64,000 nucleotides of DNA, taken from the NCBI RefSeq assembly GCF_004364645.1, contig NZ_SOAW01000001.1, positions 744,001-808,000 on the forward strand. The letters run 5' to 3'. Each line of letters begins with the position of its first letter. The first letter of the stretch is position 1. Below, one piece after another: positions 1 through 11,793 of this stretch. Source of the DNA: Naumannella halotolerans. GTDB taxonomy: Bacteria > Actinomycetota > Actinomycetes > Propionibacteriales > Propionibacteriaceae. The notes below the pieces were generated by a model. It had not been told where the DNA came from, did not search any database, and saw only the letters and a program-made list of their open reading frames with translations. The position numbers and the translations under genes are program-made.

Positions 1-1311
1 ATCGGCGACCGCGATCTCCTCGGTGATCGTGGAGCCGTCGGTGAGCTTGATCTCCACCCGGCCGCCGAAGGCCTTCTCGTCGGGATCCTCGGAGTGGTAG
101 CGACGGGTCCACTCCGGGTCCTCGGCGGTGGTGATCTTGTTCCACAGCTCGACGGTGTCAGGACGTGCCGCCCGCTCGGGGGCGTAGGAGTCGACGTGGT
201 GCCAGCCACCGTCCTGCAGGGCGACGGCGAAGATGTAGGGGATCGAGTGGTCCAGGGTCTCCCGCGAGGCCGACGGATCGTACTTCTGCGGATCACCGGA
301 ACCCGAACCGATCACATAGTGCGTGTGGTGACTGGTGTGCAGGACGATCGAATCGATCTTGCTCGGATCCTTCAGCTCCGGGTGCTCGTTGCCCAGCCGT
401 CGGGCCAGATCGATCCAGGCCTGTGCCTGGTACTCCGCGGAGTGCTCCTTGGTGTAGGAGTCGAGGATCGCCCGCTTCGCCTCACCCGGTGCCGGCAGCG
501 GCACCTCGTAGCGGCCCTCGGGTCCGTCGAGCAGCCAGGCGATCACGCCGTCCTCACCCTCGTAGATCGGCGACGGGCTGGTCTGCCCGCGCATGGCCCG
601 GTCGACGGCCTCGACCGCCAGCTTGCCGGCGAAGGCCGGGGCGTGTGCCTTCCAGGTGGAGATCTCGCCCTTGCGGGACTGCCGGGTGGCGGTGGTGGTG
701 TGCAGGGCCTGACCGACGGCCTGGTAGATCACCTCGGTGGGCAGACCCAGCATGGTGCCGATGCCGGCGGCGGCCGACGGGCCGAGGTGGGCGACATGGT
801 CGATCTTGTGCTTGTGCAGGCTGATCGCGCGGACCAGATCCATCTGGATCTCGTACCCGGTGGCGATGCCGCGCAGCAGGGCGGCACCGTCGGAGCCGAC
901 GTGCTGGGCGACGGCGACGATCGGCGGGATGTTGTCACCGGGGTGGGAGTACTCGGCGGCCAGGAAGGTGTCGTGGTAGTCCAGCTCGCGGACCGCCACA
1001 CCGTTGGCCCAGGCAGCCCACTCCGGGCTGGAACGGACATCGAGCTGGCAGCCGAAGGTGGTCGAGCCGTTGCCGTTGCGGGTGACCGGATGGTCGAGGG
1101 CCTGGGAGCGGGCGGAGACGATCGGTCCGCGCAGCAGCGAGGCGGCGGCGACCGAGGCATTGTCGATGATCCGGTTGATCACCATCTCGGTGACCTCGGG
1201 GTCGACCGGCACCGGATCGGTGGCGACCTCGGCGATCTTCCAAGCGAGCTGGTCCTCACGTGCGAGGTTCTCGTCGCTGCGGTACATGCGGACGGGATGG
1301 TTGATTGTCAT
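1..1311 (-). CDS. prpD: MmgE/PrpD family protein, probable 2-methylcitrate dehydratase (3' end outside window)
   Basis: Reads leftward from an ATG at 1311 for 437 codons and leaves the window still open, so the C-terminus is missing. The translation begins [16 protein letters not shown] and contains the PrpD-type stretches [35 protein letters not shown] and [20 protein letters not shown]. PrpD enzymes dehydrate 2-methylcitrate to 2-methyl-cis-aconitate in the cytoplasmic propionate-degrading methylcitrate cycle. Its ATG overlaps the stop of the upstream GntR regulator by four bases (ATGA), so the two are cotranscribed and probably translationally coupled. prpB or prpC might follow outside the window. 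The MmgE/PrpD family also includes iminodisuccinate epimerase and aconitate-type enzymes; the methylcitrate call is by overall resemblance. Confidence 0.85.
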   Translation of the reverse strand, partial: MTINHPVRMYRSDENLAREDQLAWKIAEVATDPVPVDPEVTEMVINRIIDNASVAAASLLRGPIVSARSQALDHPVTRNGNGSTTFGCQLDVRSSPEWAAWANGVAVRELDYHDTFLAAEYSHPGDNIPPIVAVAQHVGSDGAALLRGIATGYEIQMDLVRAISLHKHKIDHVAHLGPSAAAGIGTMLGLPTEVIYQAVGQALHTTTATRQSRKGEISTWKAHAPAFAGKLAVEAVDRAMRGQTSPSPIYEGEDGVIAWLLDGPEGRYEVPLPAPGEAKRAILDSYTKEHSAEYQAQAWIDLARRLGNEHPELKDPSKIDSIVLHTSHHTHYVIGSGSGDPQKYDPSASRETLDHSIPYIFAVALQDGGWHHVDSYAPERAARPDTVELWNKITTAEDPEWTRRYHSEDPDEKAFGGRVEIKLTDGSTITEEIAVAD

Positions 1312-1979
1312 CGATGACCTTCCGGGAGTGTGTCGAGGATACTTGTCAGGGCGTTGTGCAGATGGACATGGGTGGCATGGGCCGCCAGGTCGGAGTCACC
1401 GGCGGCGATCGCCGAGGCGATCAACCGGTGCTCGGTGACCGAGGCGGCCAGACGGTCGGGTTTGTCCCGGGCGAGCCGGCGTACCCGCACCAGGTGGGTA
1501 CGGACTCCGCGCAGCGCCGAGGTGAGGAAGTCGTTGCCGACAGCAGCATCGATCGCCGCGTCGAAGCGGGCGATGCAGGAGTAGTAGACGTCGCGCCCAG
1601 CCTTCTCCGCCAGCCGCAGTCGCGCCGGGTCGAACTCCTCGGCCAGGGCTGCGAAGACCTCGGGGTCACCACGCCGAGCCGCCGCGCGGGCCGCAGCCTC
1701 CTCCAGGGCACGACGCAGTTCGAACAGCGAACGGATGTCCTCGGCGCCGATGGCCGAGACCACGGTCACCCGCGGGGACTGCTGGACCACCAGGCCATCG
1801 GCGACCAGGCGACGGATCGCCTCTCGCAGCGGGGTCCGGCTGACACCCAGTCGCGCGGCCTGTTCCACCTCGCCGAGCACGGCTCCGGGTGGGAGCGTCC
1901 CGGCCTGGATGTCGGACAGCAACGTCGCGTAGGCCCGGTCACTGGCCCGCGTCTGCGGTCGCTCGTCCAACGTTGACAT
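1308..1979 (-). CDS. GntR-family (FCD-type) transcriptional regulator of the prp genes
   Basis: 223 residues. The N-terminal winged helix (about residues 12-75) contains [21 protein letters not shown], typical of FadR/VanR-type GntR proteins, followed by an all-helical FCD ligand domain (about 80-215) with spaced Asp/His residues expected for metal-assisted acid binding. It is first in an operon with prpD (4-bp overlap), so it probably controls propionate or methylcitrate use in response to a carboxylic acid. A TACATT hexamer (1990-1985, minus strand) lies five bases before the ATG and inside an operator-like TGTATACA, which suggests a leaderless, self-repressed transcript. The effector is not readable from the sequence. 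Confidence 0.88.
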   Translation of the reverse strand: MSTLDERPQTRASDRAYATLLSDIQAGTLPPGAVLGEVEQAARLGVSRTPLREAIRRLVADGLVVQQSPRVTVVSAIGAEDIRSLFELRRALEEAAARAAARRGDPEVFAALAEEFDPARLRLAEKAGRDVYYSCIARFDAAIDAAVGNDFLTSALRGVRTHLVRVRRLARDKPDRLAASVTEHRLIASAIAAGDSDLAAHATHVHLHNALTSILDTLPEGHR

Positions 1980-1981
1980 CA

Positions 1982-2046
1982 GTCAATGTATACACTGCCG
2001 CGGAATCGATTGGCAATGCTTCCTTCCACCCCTGGTCAATGTGTAC
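1982..2046. promoter_or_regulatory. Two copies of a GntR-type operator-like site upstream of gntR-prpD
   Basis: The 12-mer GTCAATGTRTAC occurs at 1982-1993 and 2035-2046, 53 bp apart (about five helical turns). The first copy contains the perfect palindrome TGTATACA (1987-1994) and overlaps the -10-like TACATT of the gntR gene. FCD-type GntR regulators commonly bind short palindromes with a GTATAC-like core, so an autoregulatory operator pair is likely. The spacing would allow cooperative binding or a small loop. Confidence 0.6.
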
Positions 2047-2193
2047 CTAAAGTGAAGCGGTGGTGTCGCTCAGCGGTCTCCGGGGTATCGCCTGTGGATG
2101 CCACGGCATCGATCGGCTGTCCGGTCGGCGGCCGGGTCGCCCGACGCGGCAGGTGTCTCGGCGCGGGCTGGGCAAGAGGCGGCGGACGGCCCC

Positions 2194-2199
2194 TAAGCT
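2194..2199 (+). promoter_or_regulatory. -10-like hexamer TAAGCT of a probably leaderless nadK mRNA
   Basis: TAAGCT is followed by seven bases and then the GTG at 2207, so initiation at the usual distance from a -10 would begin at or next to the start codon. No clear -35 is visible. Confidence 0.5.
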
Positions 2200-2206
2200 G
2201 GGAGCC

Positions 2207-3136
2207 GTGACTTCTGCCCAGCCGACATCCCCTCGCCGGGTGGCTCTGTTGACCCATGTCGGCCGACCGGAGGCGATCACCGCCGCACGACAGATCGCCG
2301 GCGACCTCGCCGCTGCCGGATTCGTACCGGTGATCCCCGAGGCCGATCTGCTGCGGATGGACGGTGCGCTGGCCGAGCTCGCGGTCGAGCCCTTGCCCGC
2401 CGATGCGAACTCGCTGGCCGGATGTGAACTGGCGATCGTCCTCGGCGGGGACGGCACCATCCTTCGCGCCGCCGAGTTGACCTTGGCCTCCGACACCCCC
2501 TTGCTGGGCGTGAACCTGGGCCATGTCGGCTTCCTCGCCGAGGCCGAGTCCTCGGAGATCGGCGCCATCTCCGAGGCTGTGATCGCCGGCAGCTGGCGGG
2601 TCGAGGAACGTTTCGTGATCGACGTGCGGGTCAGCGATTGCGAGGGTCTGCAGACCTGGTCCTCCTTCGCCATCAACGAGGTCTCGATCGAGAAGGAGGC
2701 CCGCGAACGGGTCCTGGAGGTGCTCGCCTCGATCGACGAACGGCCGATCTCCCGATGGGCCTGTGACGGTGTCCTGGTCGCCACCCCGACCGGGTCGACC
2801 GCCTACGCCTTCTCCGCCGGGGGGCCGGTGGTGTGGCCGGAGGTGGACGCCTTGTTGATGGTCCCGTTGAGTGCACATGCGTTGTTCTCCCGCCCGTTGG
2901 TGCTCGGTCCTTCCTCCCATGTCCAGATCGAGTTGTTGCCCACCCCGGTGGCCCATCAAGGTGTGGTCTGGTGTGACGGACGTCGTTCGACCACCCTGGC
3001 CGTGGGAAGTCGGGTTCGGGTGCAGAAGAGCGATCGCCGGTTGCGACTTGCCCGGTTGTCCAGTGCACCGTTCACCGACCGTCTGGTGCACAAGTTCGGA
3101 CTGCAGGTCGACGGCTTCCGTGGGGGCCGCGCCTGA
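2207..3136 (+). CDS. nadK: NAD kinase
   Basis: 309 residues from the GTG at 2207, chosen because TAAGCT lies seven bases upstream and because the open frame before it reads like non-coding sequence. The enzyme phosphorylates NAD to NADP with ATP or polyphosphate. Visible signatures are the GGDG loop (residues about 80-83, VLGGDGTILRAAEL), NLGHVGFLAE, the FAINEVSIEK segment and the glycine-rich PTGSTAYAFSAGGPV. Its TGA shares one base with the recN ATG, matching the conserved nadK-recN pair of actinobacteria. The tlyA gene that usually precedes nadK in mycobacteria is absent here; the divergent GntR-prpD unit is the neighbour instead. Confidence 0.95.
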   Translation: MTSAQPTSPRRVALLTHVGRPEAITAARQIAGDLAAAGFVPVIPEADLLRMDGALAELAVEPLPADANSLAGCELAIVLGGDGTILRAAELTLASDTPLLGVNLGHVGFLAEAESSEIGAISEAVIAGSWRVEERFVIDVRVSDCEGLQTWSSFAINEVSIEKEARERVLEVLASIDERPISRWACDGVLVATPTGSTAYAFSAGGPVVWPEVDALLMVPLSAHALFSRPLVLGPSSHVQIELLPTPVAHQGVVWCDGRRSTTLAVGSRVRVQKSDRRLRLARLSSAPFTDRLVHKFGLQVDGFRGGRA

Positions 3137-4830
3137 TGATCACCGAGGTGCGGATCGCCAACCTGGGAGTGATCGCGGAGTCGGTGTTGGAACCCCACCG
3201 GGGACTGACGGTGCTGACCGGCGAGACCGGTGCGGGCAAGACCATGATCGTTTCCAGTCTCGGCATGTTGCTGGGGGAGCGGACCGACTCCGGTCGGGTA
3301 CGTGGGGGTACCGATCGTGCCGTCGTCGAGGGACGTTTCGACCTCTCCGGTCTGTCGTCGGAACTGCTGCAGGCGGTGGCCGATGCAGGTGGTGAACCCG
3401 ACGGCGACGAGTTGTTGATCAGCCGCCAGGTGAGTGCGGCCGGACGTTCGCGCGCCTTCGTGGGGGGATCCCAGACCAATCTGCAGACCCTGCAGCAGAT
3501 CAGTTCCGAGCTGATCACCATCCATGGTCAGTCGGGTCAGATCGAGCTCGGCCGATCATCGCGGCAGCGTGAGATCCTCGACTCCTTCGCCGGCCCGGAG
3601 CTGCTGCAGCTGCGCACTCAATACCATGATCATTTCGTCGCTCATCGGGATGCCCTCGCCGAGCTCGCTCAGTTGCAGGCCGATGCCCAGGCCCGGGCGA
3701 GGGAAGCCGATCTGTTGCGGTTCGGGATCGCCGAGATCGACCAGGTCGCACCCGAACCCGGGGAGGATTCGGCGTTGCGGGCCGAGGCCGCCCGGTTGAC
3801 CGACATCGATGATCTTCGGATCGCCGCCCAGCAGGCGACCCGGGCCCTGGCCGGCGACGACGAGGATCCCGGTGCCGGGGCACTCGCTGCACTGACCGCC
3901 GCCGACACCTCCTTGCGGCAGCTGGCCGGCTCCGATGCCGCCGCGGCCGAACTGGTGGATCGGATCTCCGAACTCCTCGTCGGGGCCCAGGACCTGACCG
4001 GGGAGGTGTCGCGCTATGCCGACTCGTTGTCGGCCGACCCACAACGTCTCGCCGCGGTGATGGACCGTACCGCCGCGCTCACCTCGTTGACGCGCAAGTA
4101 CGGGGTGGACATCGACGCGGTGCTCGCCTGGCGTGCCGACTCGGCGCAGGCGCTGGAAGGACTCGACGGCAGCGAGGACCGGATCGCCGAACTGCAGGAG
4201 GTGATTGCGCAGACCGAACCGGTCGTCGACCGGCTCGCTGCCGATCTGACTGCCGCCCGGAGAGAAGCCGCCGAACGGATCGCCGGGCAGGTCGGTCCGG
4301 AACTGGCAGCGCTGGCCATGCCGCACGCGCAGCTGACCTTCTCCGTGACCCCCGCCGAACGCGGGCCCTGGGGTGCGGATCGGATCGAGTTGCTGCTGGC
4401 CGCGAACCCGGGGCAGGCTCCGCAACCGCTGGCCAAGGCTGCCTCCGGTGGTGAGCTCTCCCGGATCCGGCTGGCACTGGAGGCGGTGCTGACCGATGCC
4501 GGTATCGGAACCGGTGGAACGGTGGTCTTCGACGAGGTGGACGCCGGTGTCGGCGGTGCAGTCGGTCTGGAGATCGGCCGACGGCTGTCGGCGATGGCCG
4601 CGACCAGTCAGGTGATCGTGGTCACCCACCTCGCGCAGGTGGCTGCCTTCGCCGATCGGCACTTCGTGATCGCGAAGTCCTCTGACGGCCAGGTCACCAC
4701 CAGCGGCCTGGTCGAGGTCACCGACGCCGAGCGGGAGGCCGAACTGGCCCGGATGATGGCTGGGCTCTCCGAGACCGGTACGGCTCGTGCGCACGCCCGG
4801 GAGCTGTTGGCAGAGGCCGGCCAGGGCTGA
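3136..4830 (+). CDS. recN: DNA repair protein RecN
   Basis: 564 residues, the usual RecN length. An SMC-like ATPase that acts early in recombinational repair of double-strand breaks. Walker A is GETGAGKT at residues 29-36; the C-terminal half holds the ABC signature SGGELSRIRLALEAVL and Walker B TVVFDEVDAGVGG. The central third (about 155-370) is rich in Ala, Glu, Arg and Leu heptads, as expected for the antiparallel coiled coil. It begins on the last base of the nadK stop codon, so it is translated from the same message. Confidence 0.96.
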   Translation: MITEVRIANLGVIAESVLEPHRGLTVLTGETGAGKTMIVSSLGMLLGERTDSGRVRGGTDRAVVEGRFDLSGLSSELLQAVADAGGEPDGDELLISRQVSAAGRSRAFVGGSQTNLQTLQQISSELITIHGQSGQIELGRSSRQREILDSFAGPELLQLRTQYHDHFVAHRDALAELAQLQADAQARAREADLLRFGIAEIDQVAPEPGEDSALRAEAARLTDIDDLRIAAQQATRALAGDDEDPGAGALAALTAADTSLRQLAGSDAAAAELVDRISELLVGAQDLTGEVSRYADSLSADPQRLAAVMDRTAALTSLTRKYGVDIDAVLAWRADSAQALEGLDGSEDRIAELQEVIAQTEPVVDRLAADLTAARREAAERIAGQVGPELAALAMPHAQLTFSVTPAERGPWGADRIELLLAANPGQAPQPLAKAASGGELSRIRLALEAVLTDAGIGTGGTVVFDEVDAGVGGAVGLEIGRRLSAMAATSQVIVVTHLAQVAAFADRHFVIAKSSDGQVTTSGLVEVTDAEREAELARMMAGLSETGTARAHARELLAEAGQG

Positions 4831-4946
4831 ACCCGGATCGCTGCGGCAGGAAGGTGTCGGTGCCCCCGATTAGGTGTTGCGGGGCGGGCCGAGCGTCCCC
4901 GGTTCCTGCCGATCCCGACTCCGGAGCCCACAGGGGCGGAAGAGAA

Positions 4947-5648
4947 GTGGAACAAGCCGTGAACGATCTACCGCAGCCCGACCTGGTACTGATCCCCGGC
5001 CTCTGGCTGCCTGCAGAGATCTGGCAACCCGTGGTCACCGAACTGGCAGCCGTCGGTGTCGCCGCCCATCCGGTGGAACTGCCGGGACAGGGGGCGTCTC
5101 CGCCGGACGCGTTGCTCGATGATCAGTTGGCGGCTGTGCTGGAGGTCGTCGACGGCCTCGAGCGGCCGATCGTGGTCGGGCACTCCGCGGCATCCGGACT
5201 GGCCTGGCTGGTGGCCGACCGGCGACCGGACGCGATCACGGCCGTGGTGCTGATCGGGGGGTTCCCGCCATCCGACGGTGCCGTCTATGCCGACTTCATC
5301 GAACCGCGCGACGGTGTCGTCGGTTTCCCCGGCTGGGAGCCTTTCGAGGGCCCCGATGCCGACGACCTCGACCAACAGCAGCGTGCGCACATCGAGGAGC
5401 TGGCCGTACCGGTGTCGGCCGGGGTGACCAAGGCACCGGTGAGGCTGGGGGATCGGCGGCGCCATGACGTACCGGTCGTGCTGGTCTGCCCCGAGTTCTC
5501 GCCCGGTGAGGCACAGGCATGGATCGATGCCGGTGACCTGCCCGAACTCGCGGCGGCGAAGAACTTGCAACTCCTCGACCTTCGGTCCGGACACTGGCCG
5601 ATGGTCTCCTGCCCGGCCGACCTGCTGCGCGGGATCGACCGGGCCTGA
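4947..5648 (+). CDS. Alpha/beta-hydrolase fold protein
   Basis: 233 residues from the GTG at 4947, which has GGGGCGGAAGAG just upstream; another GTG at 4959 is possible. Motifs fit a small esterase-like hydrolase: LVLIPGLW near the N-terminus (oxyanion region), nucleophile elbow GHSAASG, and a late SGHWPM supplying the catalytic His. The substrate cannot be inferred. It follows recN by 116 bp and converges on the amidase gene, so it is probably the last gene of the nadK-recN unit or has its own promoter. Confidence 0.8.
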   Translation: MEQAVNDLPQPDLVLIPGLWLPAEIWQPVVTELAAVGVAAHPVELPGQGASPPDALLDDQLAAVLEVVDGLERPIVVGHSAASGLAWLVADRRPDAITAVVLIGGFPPSDGAVYADFIEPRDGVVGFPGWEPFEGPDADDLDQQQRAHIEELAVPVSAGVTKAPVRLGDRRRHDVPVVLVCPEFSPGEAQAWIDAGDLPELAAAKNLQLLDLRSGHWPMVSCPADLLRGIDRA

Positions 5649-5770
5649 ACGCTCCGATCAGGCCCATGTCGCCCGGACGCGCCCCGGGCCGGTCGGGCAG
5701 ATCGACCGGACCCCGCCGTACAAGACCTCGTACCCGACGACATCGGTCGCTGGGGTCGGGTGATGCCTGC

Positions 5771-7174
5771 TCAGGAGTTGTACTTGACCGTCGCCTTGTT
5801 CGTCTTCGAGCTCCAGGTGATGGTGCCGCGCTCGAAGTTCGAGCGGGCGCCACCGCTGATCTTGTACTCGTCGGAGGTGGGGTACCCGAGCTTGGACTTG
5901 GCGCCGCCGAGATTGCGGTAGGCCGTGCGAATGGTCCCCTTGACCGCGTGGATCTTCCCGTTCTTGCCGTAGATGTCGGCCTTCGCGAACTCGGTGTAGG
6001 AGCCGTTGCCGTAGGTCTTCTGCTCCAGCCGGCGCGGTGAGCCGACCCAGCCGGATTCGCCACCGAGGCTCTGCCACTTCTGGTAGTTGCCGGTCTTCCA
6101 ATCACCCATCTTCTTCGCCACCAGGTTCCGGAACTCCGGCATCCGCTTGTCCATGGCCGGGCCGGGGCAGTTGGTGTTCACCACATCACCGTGGGTGAAG
6201 ATCGTGTTCACCCGCTTCCCGGCCAAGGTGACTTTGCCCTTCGGGTCGCGGTAGTTGCCGTCCAACTTCCAGGCGACGATGCTGGCGGCGGCGTCGAATG
6301 CCTTGGTCGTCGGGCCGCTGGTGGTGTGATCACACATCAGGGAGACACCGACGGTGTCGGCATTCCAGTCCCGGGCGTGCGCCCCGTGGACCGGCAGGTC
6401 GGTGCCCCCGGCGCGTCCCTCGTAGATCCGTCCGTAGCGGTCGACCAGGAAGTTGTAGGCGATGTCGCAGTACCCGCGGCTCTCGGTGTGGTAGGCGTAG
6501 ATGCCCCGGACGATGCTTGCCGACTGCGCGGAGGAGTAGTTGTTCACCCCCGCGGTGTGGTGGATGACCGCGCCCCGAATGGTCGTTCCGTAGGGCTTGT
6601 CGCACTCCTCGCCGAGTTTCTCGTCGGCACCCCAGGACTTCCGGGAGATGATGCTCGGGCCCCGTGGAGTGGGGGCGCCGCCGGCGACGGTGCCGGCCGG
6701 CAACGACTTGTCCGCACTGGACGTGCCCGGGTCGATCAGGTCGACCGACAGGCCCTTGGGGGCCGAAGAACCCTTCAATCGCAATTCGATTCCGCTGGCC
6801 TCGGAGGTGAAGACCGGCTCCGAACCAGGTCGCTCCCCGGACTCACCCGTTGCGTGGTCGTCGTCGATCGGCACCTGTTCCCAGCCGGTCCAGGAGCCGT
6901 CGACCTTCACCCGGTAGTCCAGGGTGGGTGTCGGACCGCTGTCCCAGGTGACACCGAAGAGGCTGAACTCCTCGACATCGGGAGCCGACAGTGCCGGCTT
7001 GGCCGACCCTGCGGTGGTCCGGCCCGCGGCCTTGGTCGGTACGGTCAACCGCTCGATCTCCGGGGAGCCCCCGGCCGGTGCGGCCTTCGCCGGGGTGGCC
7101 GAGACCGCCTGCCAGCCGGACACCAGGAGGGCCGCGGTGGCGGTCAGAGCAAGCAGTCTGCTGGGGTTGGGCAT
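5771..7174 (-). CDS. Secreted N-acetylmuramoyl-L-alanine amidase (PGRP/amidase_2 domain) with LGFP repeats
   Basis: 467 residues from the ATG at 7174, preceded by GGGAG at good spacing. A Sec signal peptide (MPNPSRLLALTATAALLVSG, cleavage after about residue 35) is followed by a spacer, a peptidoglycan-recognition amidase domain from about residue 175 (ISRKSWGADE, VIHHTAG, later THGDVVNTNCPGP) and C-terminal LGFP-type repeats (YQKWQSLGG, YRNLGGAKSKLGYPTSDEY). The His in VIHH and the later His and Cys are the expected zinc ligands, so the enzyme should cleave the MurNAc-L-Ala bond outside the cell. LGFP repeats probably anchor it to the wall. It is divergent from pyrG. Confidence 0.92.
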   Translation of the reverse strand: MPNPSRLLALTATAALLVSGWQAVSATPAKAAPAGGSPEIERLTVPTKAAGRTTAGSAKPALSAPDVEEFSLFGVTWDSGPTPTLDYRVKVDGSWTGWEQVPIDDDHATGESGERPGSEPVFTSEASGIELRLKGSSAPKGLSVDLIDPGTSSADKSLPAGTVAGGAPTPRGPSIISRKSWGADEKLGEECDKPYGTTIRGAVIHHTAGVNNYSSAQSASIVRGIYAYHTESRGYCDIAYNFLVDRYGRIYEGRAGGTDLPVHGAHARDWNADTVGVSLMCDHTTSGPTTKAFDAAASIVAWKLDGNYRDPKGKVTLAGKRVNTIFTHGDVVNTNCPGPAMDKRMPEFRNLVAKKMGDWKTGNYQKWQSLGGESGWVGSPRRLEQKTYGNGSYTEFAKADIYGKNGKIHAVKGTIRTAYRNLGGAKSKLGYPTSDEYKISGGARSNFERGTITWSSKTNKATVKYNS

Positions 7175-7269
7175 GATCACTCCCGGGTTCGGCCGAAGTC
7201 GGCAACAACGTCGCGGCGGACTCCAACCAGCGGTGTCGGTTCTGTCAGCCGAACGGGGCCGAAGTCTGA

Positions 7270-9733
<2,464 letters not shown>

Positions 9734-9752
9734 GGCGGCGGCGGGCATCGCC

Positions 9753-10661
9753 ATGACTCCGCCGGTGCTGGTCCGGTCCTTCCTCGACCATGTGATCGTC
9801 GAACGTGGCCTTTCGCCGAACACCGCCGCCGGTTACCGTCGCGACCTCGATCACTACCTGGCCCATCTCGAACGCGCCGGTGTGACCGATGCGGAGGCGA
9901 TCACACCGCAGCACATCACCGCCTTCGCAGCAGATCTGGCCGGTCGGTTCGCCCCGTCCAGCGTCGCGCGCGCCGTCGCCGCGGTACGCAGCCTGCATCG
10001 CTTCGCCGTCACCGAGACGATCACCAGCACCGACCCGGCAGTCGAGGTGAAACCGCCGAAGCTTCCCCAACGATTGCCGAAGGCCCTCCCGGTGGACCAG
10101 GTCCAGCGGCTGTTGGACACCCCGGACACCAGCACGGTCACCGGTCTGCGGGATGCGGCGCTGCTGGAACTGCTCTACGGCACCGGCGCCCGGGTCTCCG
10201 AGATCGTCGACCTCGATGTCGACGACCTGACCGCACCGTTGGAGGGTGCCGGTGGATTGCGGTTGATCGGCAAGGGCAACAAGGAGCGGATCGTGCCGCT
10301 GGGCAGCTACGCCCGAGCCGCCGTGGAGGCGTGGTTGGTCCGCGGACGACCGGTCTGGGCAGCGAAGACGACGGCCGGGCCACCGTCGCTGCTGTTGAAC
10401 AGCCGGGGGAATCCGCTCACCCGCCAGCTCGCCCATGCCGTACTGGCACGGGCAGGGGAGGCGGCCGAACTGCCGGTGACGATCAGCCCACACACCCTGC
10501 GCCACTCCTACGCCACACACCTGCTGGACGGTGGCGCCGATGTCCGGGTGGTGCAGGAGTTGTTGGGCCACGCCTCGGTCACCACCACCCAGCTCTACAC
10601 CCTGGTCACCGTCGACCACCTGCGCGAGGTCTATCTCAGCGCCCACCCCCGGGCACGCTGA
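9753..10661 (+). CDS. xerD: Tyrosine recombinase XerD
   Basis: 302 residues from the ATG at 9753. Resolves chromosome dimers at dif with XerC. The N-terminal SAM-like core-binding domain occupies about residues 1-90. The catalytic domain shows the full set: Arg in GTGARVSEI, Lys in IGKGNKERI, HTLRHSYATH (His and Arg), LGHASVTTTQ, and the nucleophile Tyr in TTQLYTLV. Its position between the ADP-ribose pyrophosphatase and parA/scpAB matches the conserved chromosome-segregation neighbourhood, which favours XerD over a phage integrase. Confidence 0.93.
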   Translation: MTPPVLVRSFLDHVIVERGLSPNTAAGYRRDLDHYLAHLERAGVTDAEAITPQHITAFAADLAGRFAPSSVARAVAAVRSLHRFAVTETITSTDPAVEVKPPKLPQRLPKALPVDQVQRLLDTPDTSTVTGLRDAALLELLYGTGARVSEIVDLDVDDLTAPLEGAGGLRLIGKGNKERIVPLGSYARAAVEAWLVRGRPVWAAKTTAGPPSLLLNSRGNPLTRQLAHAVLARAGEAAELPVTISPHTLRHSYATHLLDGGADVRVVQELLGHASVTTTQLYTLVTVDHLREVYLSAHPRAR

Positions 10662-10884
10662 GCCTGCCTGTCTGCTTCTCGGACGATCCGATTTGCCGAG
10701 CCGCCGCTCGGAGTCAGCCGGCGAAGACAGCGCTGCACAACCTGCCCGGACCCGGCGGACGCCGCCCGCATTCGAGCCTCCGGCTGACGCTCCGTCCCTG
10801 CGTCCCATGGTGGGTTGGACGGCAGACGATAGGGTTGCACCCGAACACAGCACGTCCCGCACCGGCTGCGGGGAAAGGCAGGAC

Positions 10885-11793
10885 ATGGAGACGGTTCCAG
10901 GTGACCCGATCGCGAAGCTGATTGCGAACGGGATCGGCCCGGTCGACGATGACGGCCTCGGCCCGACCGGTCGGCCGTTGCCCCATCTGAAACTGCCGGA
11001 GCCGCCGCCGCAGCCGACCAAGGGCATCGTGATCGCGATGTGCAACCAGAAGGGTGGGGTCGGCAAGACCACCACCACCATCAACCTCGGCGCGGCGCTG
11101 ACCGAACTGGGGCGCAAGGTGCTGCTGGTCGACTTCGACCCGCAGGGCTCGCTGTCGGTGGGACTGGGGATCAACCCGCACACCCTCGGGGAGAGCATCT
11201 ACAACCTGCTGCTCGACGACGAGACCGAGCTGTCGGAGGTGCTGACACAGACCCCGGTCGCCAACATGGACCTGCTGCCCAGCAACATCGACCTGTCGGC
11301 AGCAGAGATCCAGCTCGTCTCCGAGGTCGCCCGCGAGTACACCTTGTCCCGGGTGCTGGAGCCGCTGCGCCACGACTACGACGTGATCCTGGTCGACTGC
11401 GCGCCCTCGCTCGGTCTGCTGACGGTGAACGCGCTGACCGCCGCCGACTATGTGGTGATGCCGCTGGAGTGCGAGTACTTCGCCCTGCGCGGGATCGCCA
11501 TGCTCACCGACACGATCCGCAAGGTGCAGAAGCGGCTGAACCCCGACCTGAAGATCCTCGGGGTGCTCGGCACGATGTTCGACGCCCGTACCCTGCACAG
11601 CCGAGAGGTGCTGGAACGTGTCGTCCAGGCCTTCGGTGAACAGGTCTTCCACACCGTCATCCGGCGGACGGTGAAGTTCCCCGAGACCACGGTCGCCGGG
11701 GAGCCGATCACCACCTATGCCAGCTCCTCGGCCGGCGCCAGTTCGTACCGCACTCTGGCGCTGGAAGTGCTGCAGCGATGCAAGGCCAACTGA
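10885..11793 (+). CDS. ParA/Soj-family ATPase
   Basis: 302 residues from the ATG at 10885, with GGGAAAGGCAGG upstream. A ParA-type P-loop ATPase with deviant Walker A KGGVGKTTTT, Walker A-prime VDFDPQGSLSVGLG and Walker B VILVDCAPSLG. The first about 45 residues are a Pro/Gly-rich extension. No parB follows; the gene is coupled to scpA (16-bp overlap), so this is the second, scpAB-linked ParA paralogue of actinobacteria rather than the origin-proximal ParAB. A -10-like TAGGGT at 10830-10835 suggests its own promoter in the 223-bp gap after xerD, in which I see no other feature. Confidence 0.92.
   Translation: METVPGDPIAKLIANGIGPVDDDGLGPTGRPLPHLKLPEPPPQPTKGIVIAMCNQKGGVGKTTTTINLGAALTELGRKVLLVDFDPQGSLSVGLGINPHTLGESIYNLLLDDETELSEVLTQTPVANMDLLPSNIDLSAAEIQLVSEVAREYTLSRVLEPLRHDYDVILVDCAPSLGLLTVNALTAADYVVMPLECEYFALRGIAMLTDTIRKVQKRLNPDLKILGVLGTMFDARTLHSREVLERVVQAFGEQVFHTVIRRTVKFPETTVAGEPITTYASSSAGASSYRTLALEVLQRCKAN

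Noticed and set aside
9753-10661. Phage integrase
   Set aside because: Catalytic residues fit, but the length, N-terminal domain and the pyrG-nudix-parA-scpAB setting indicate XerD.
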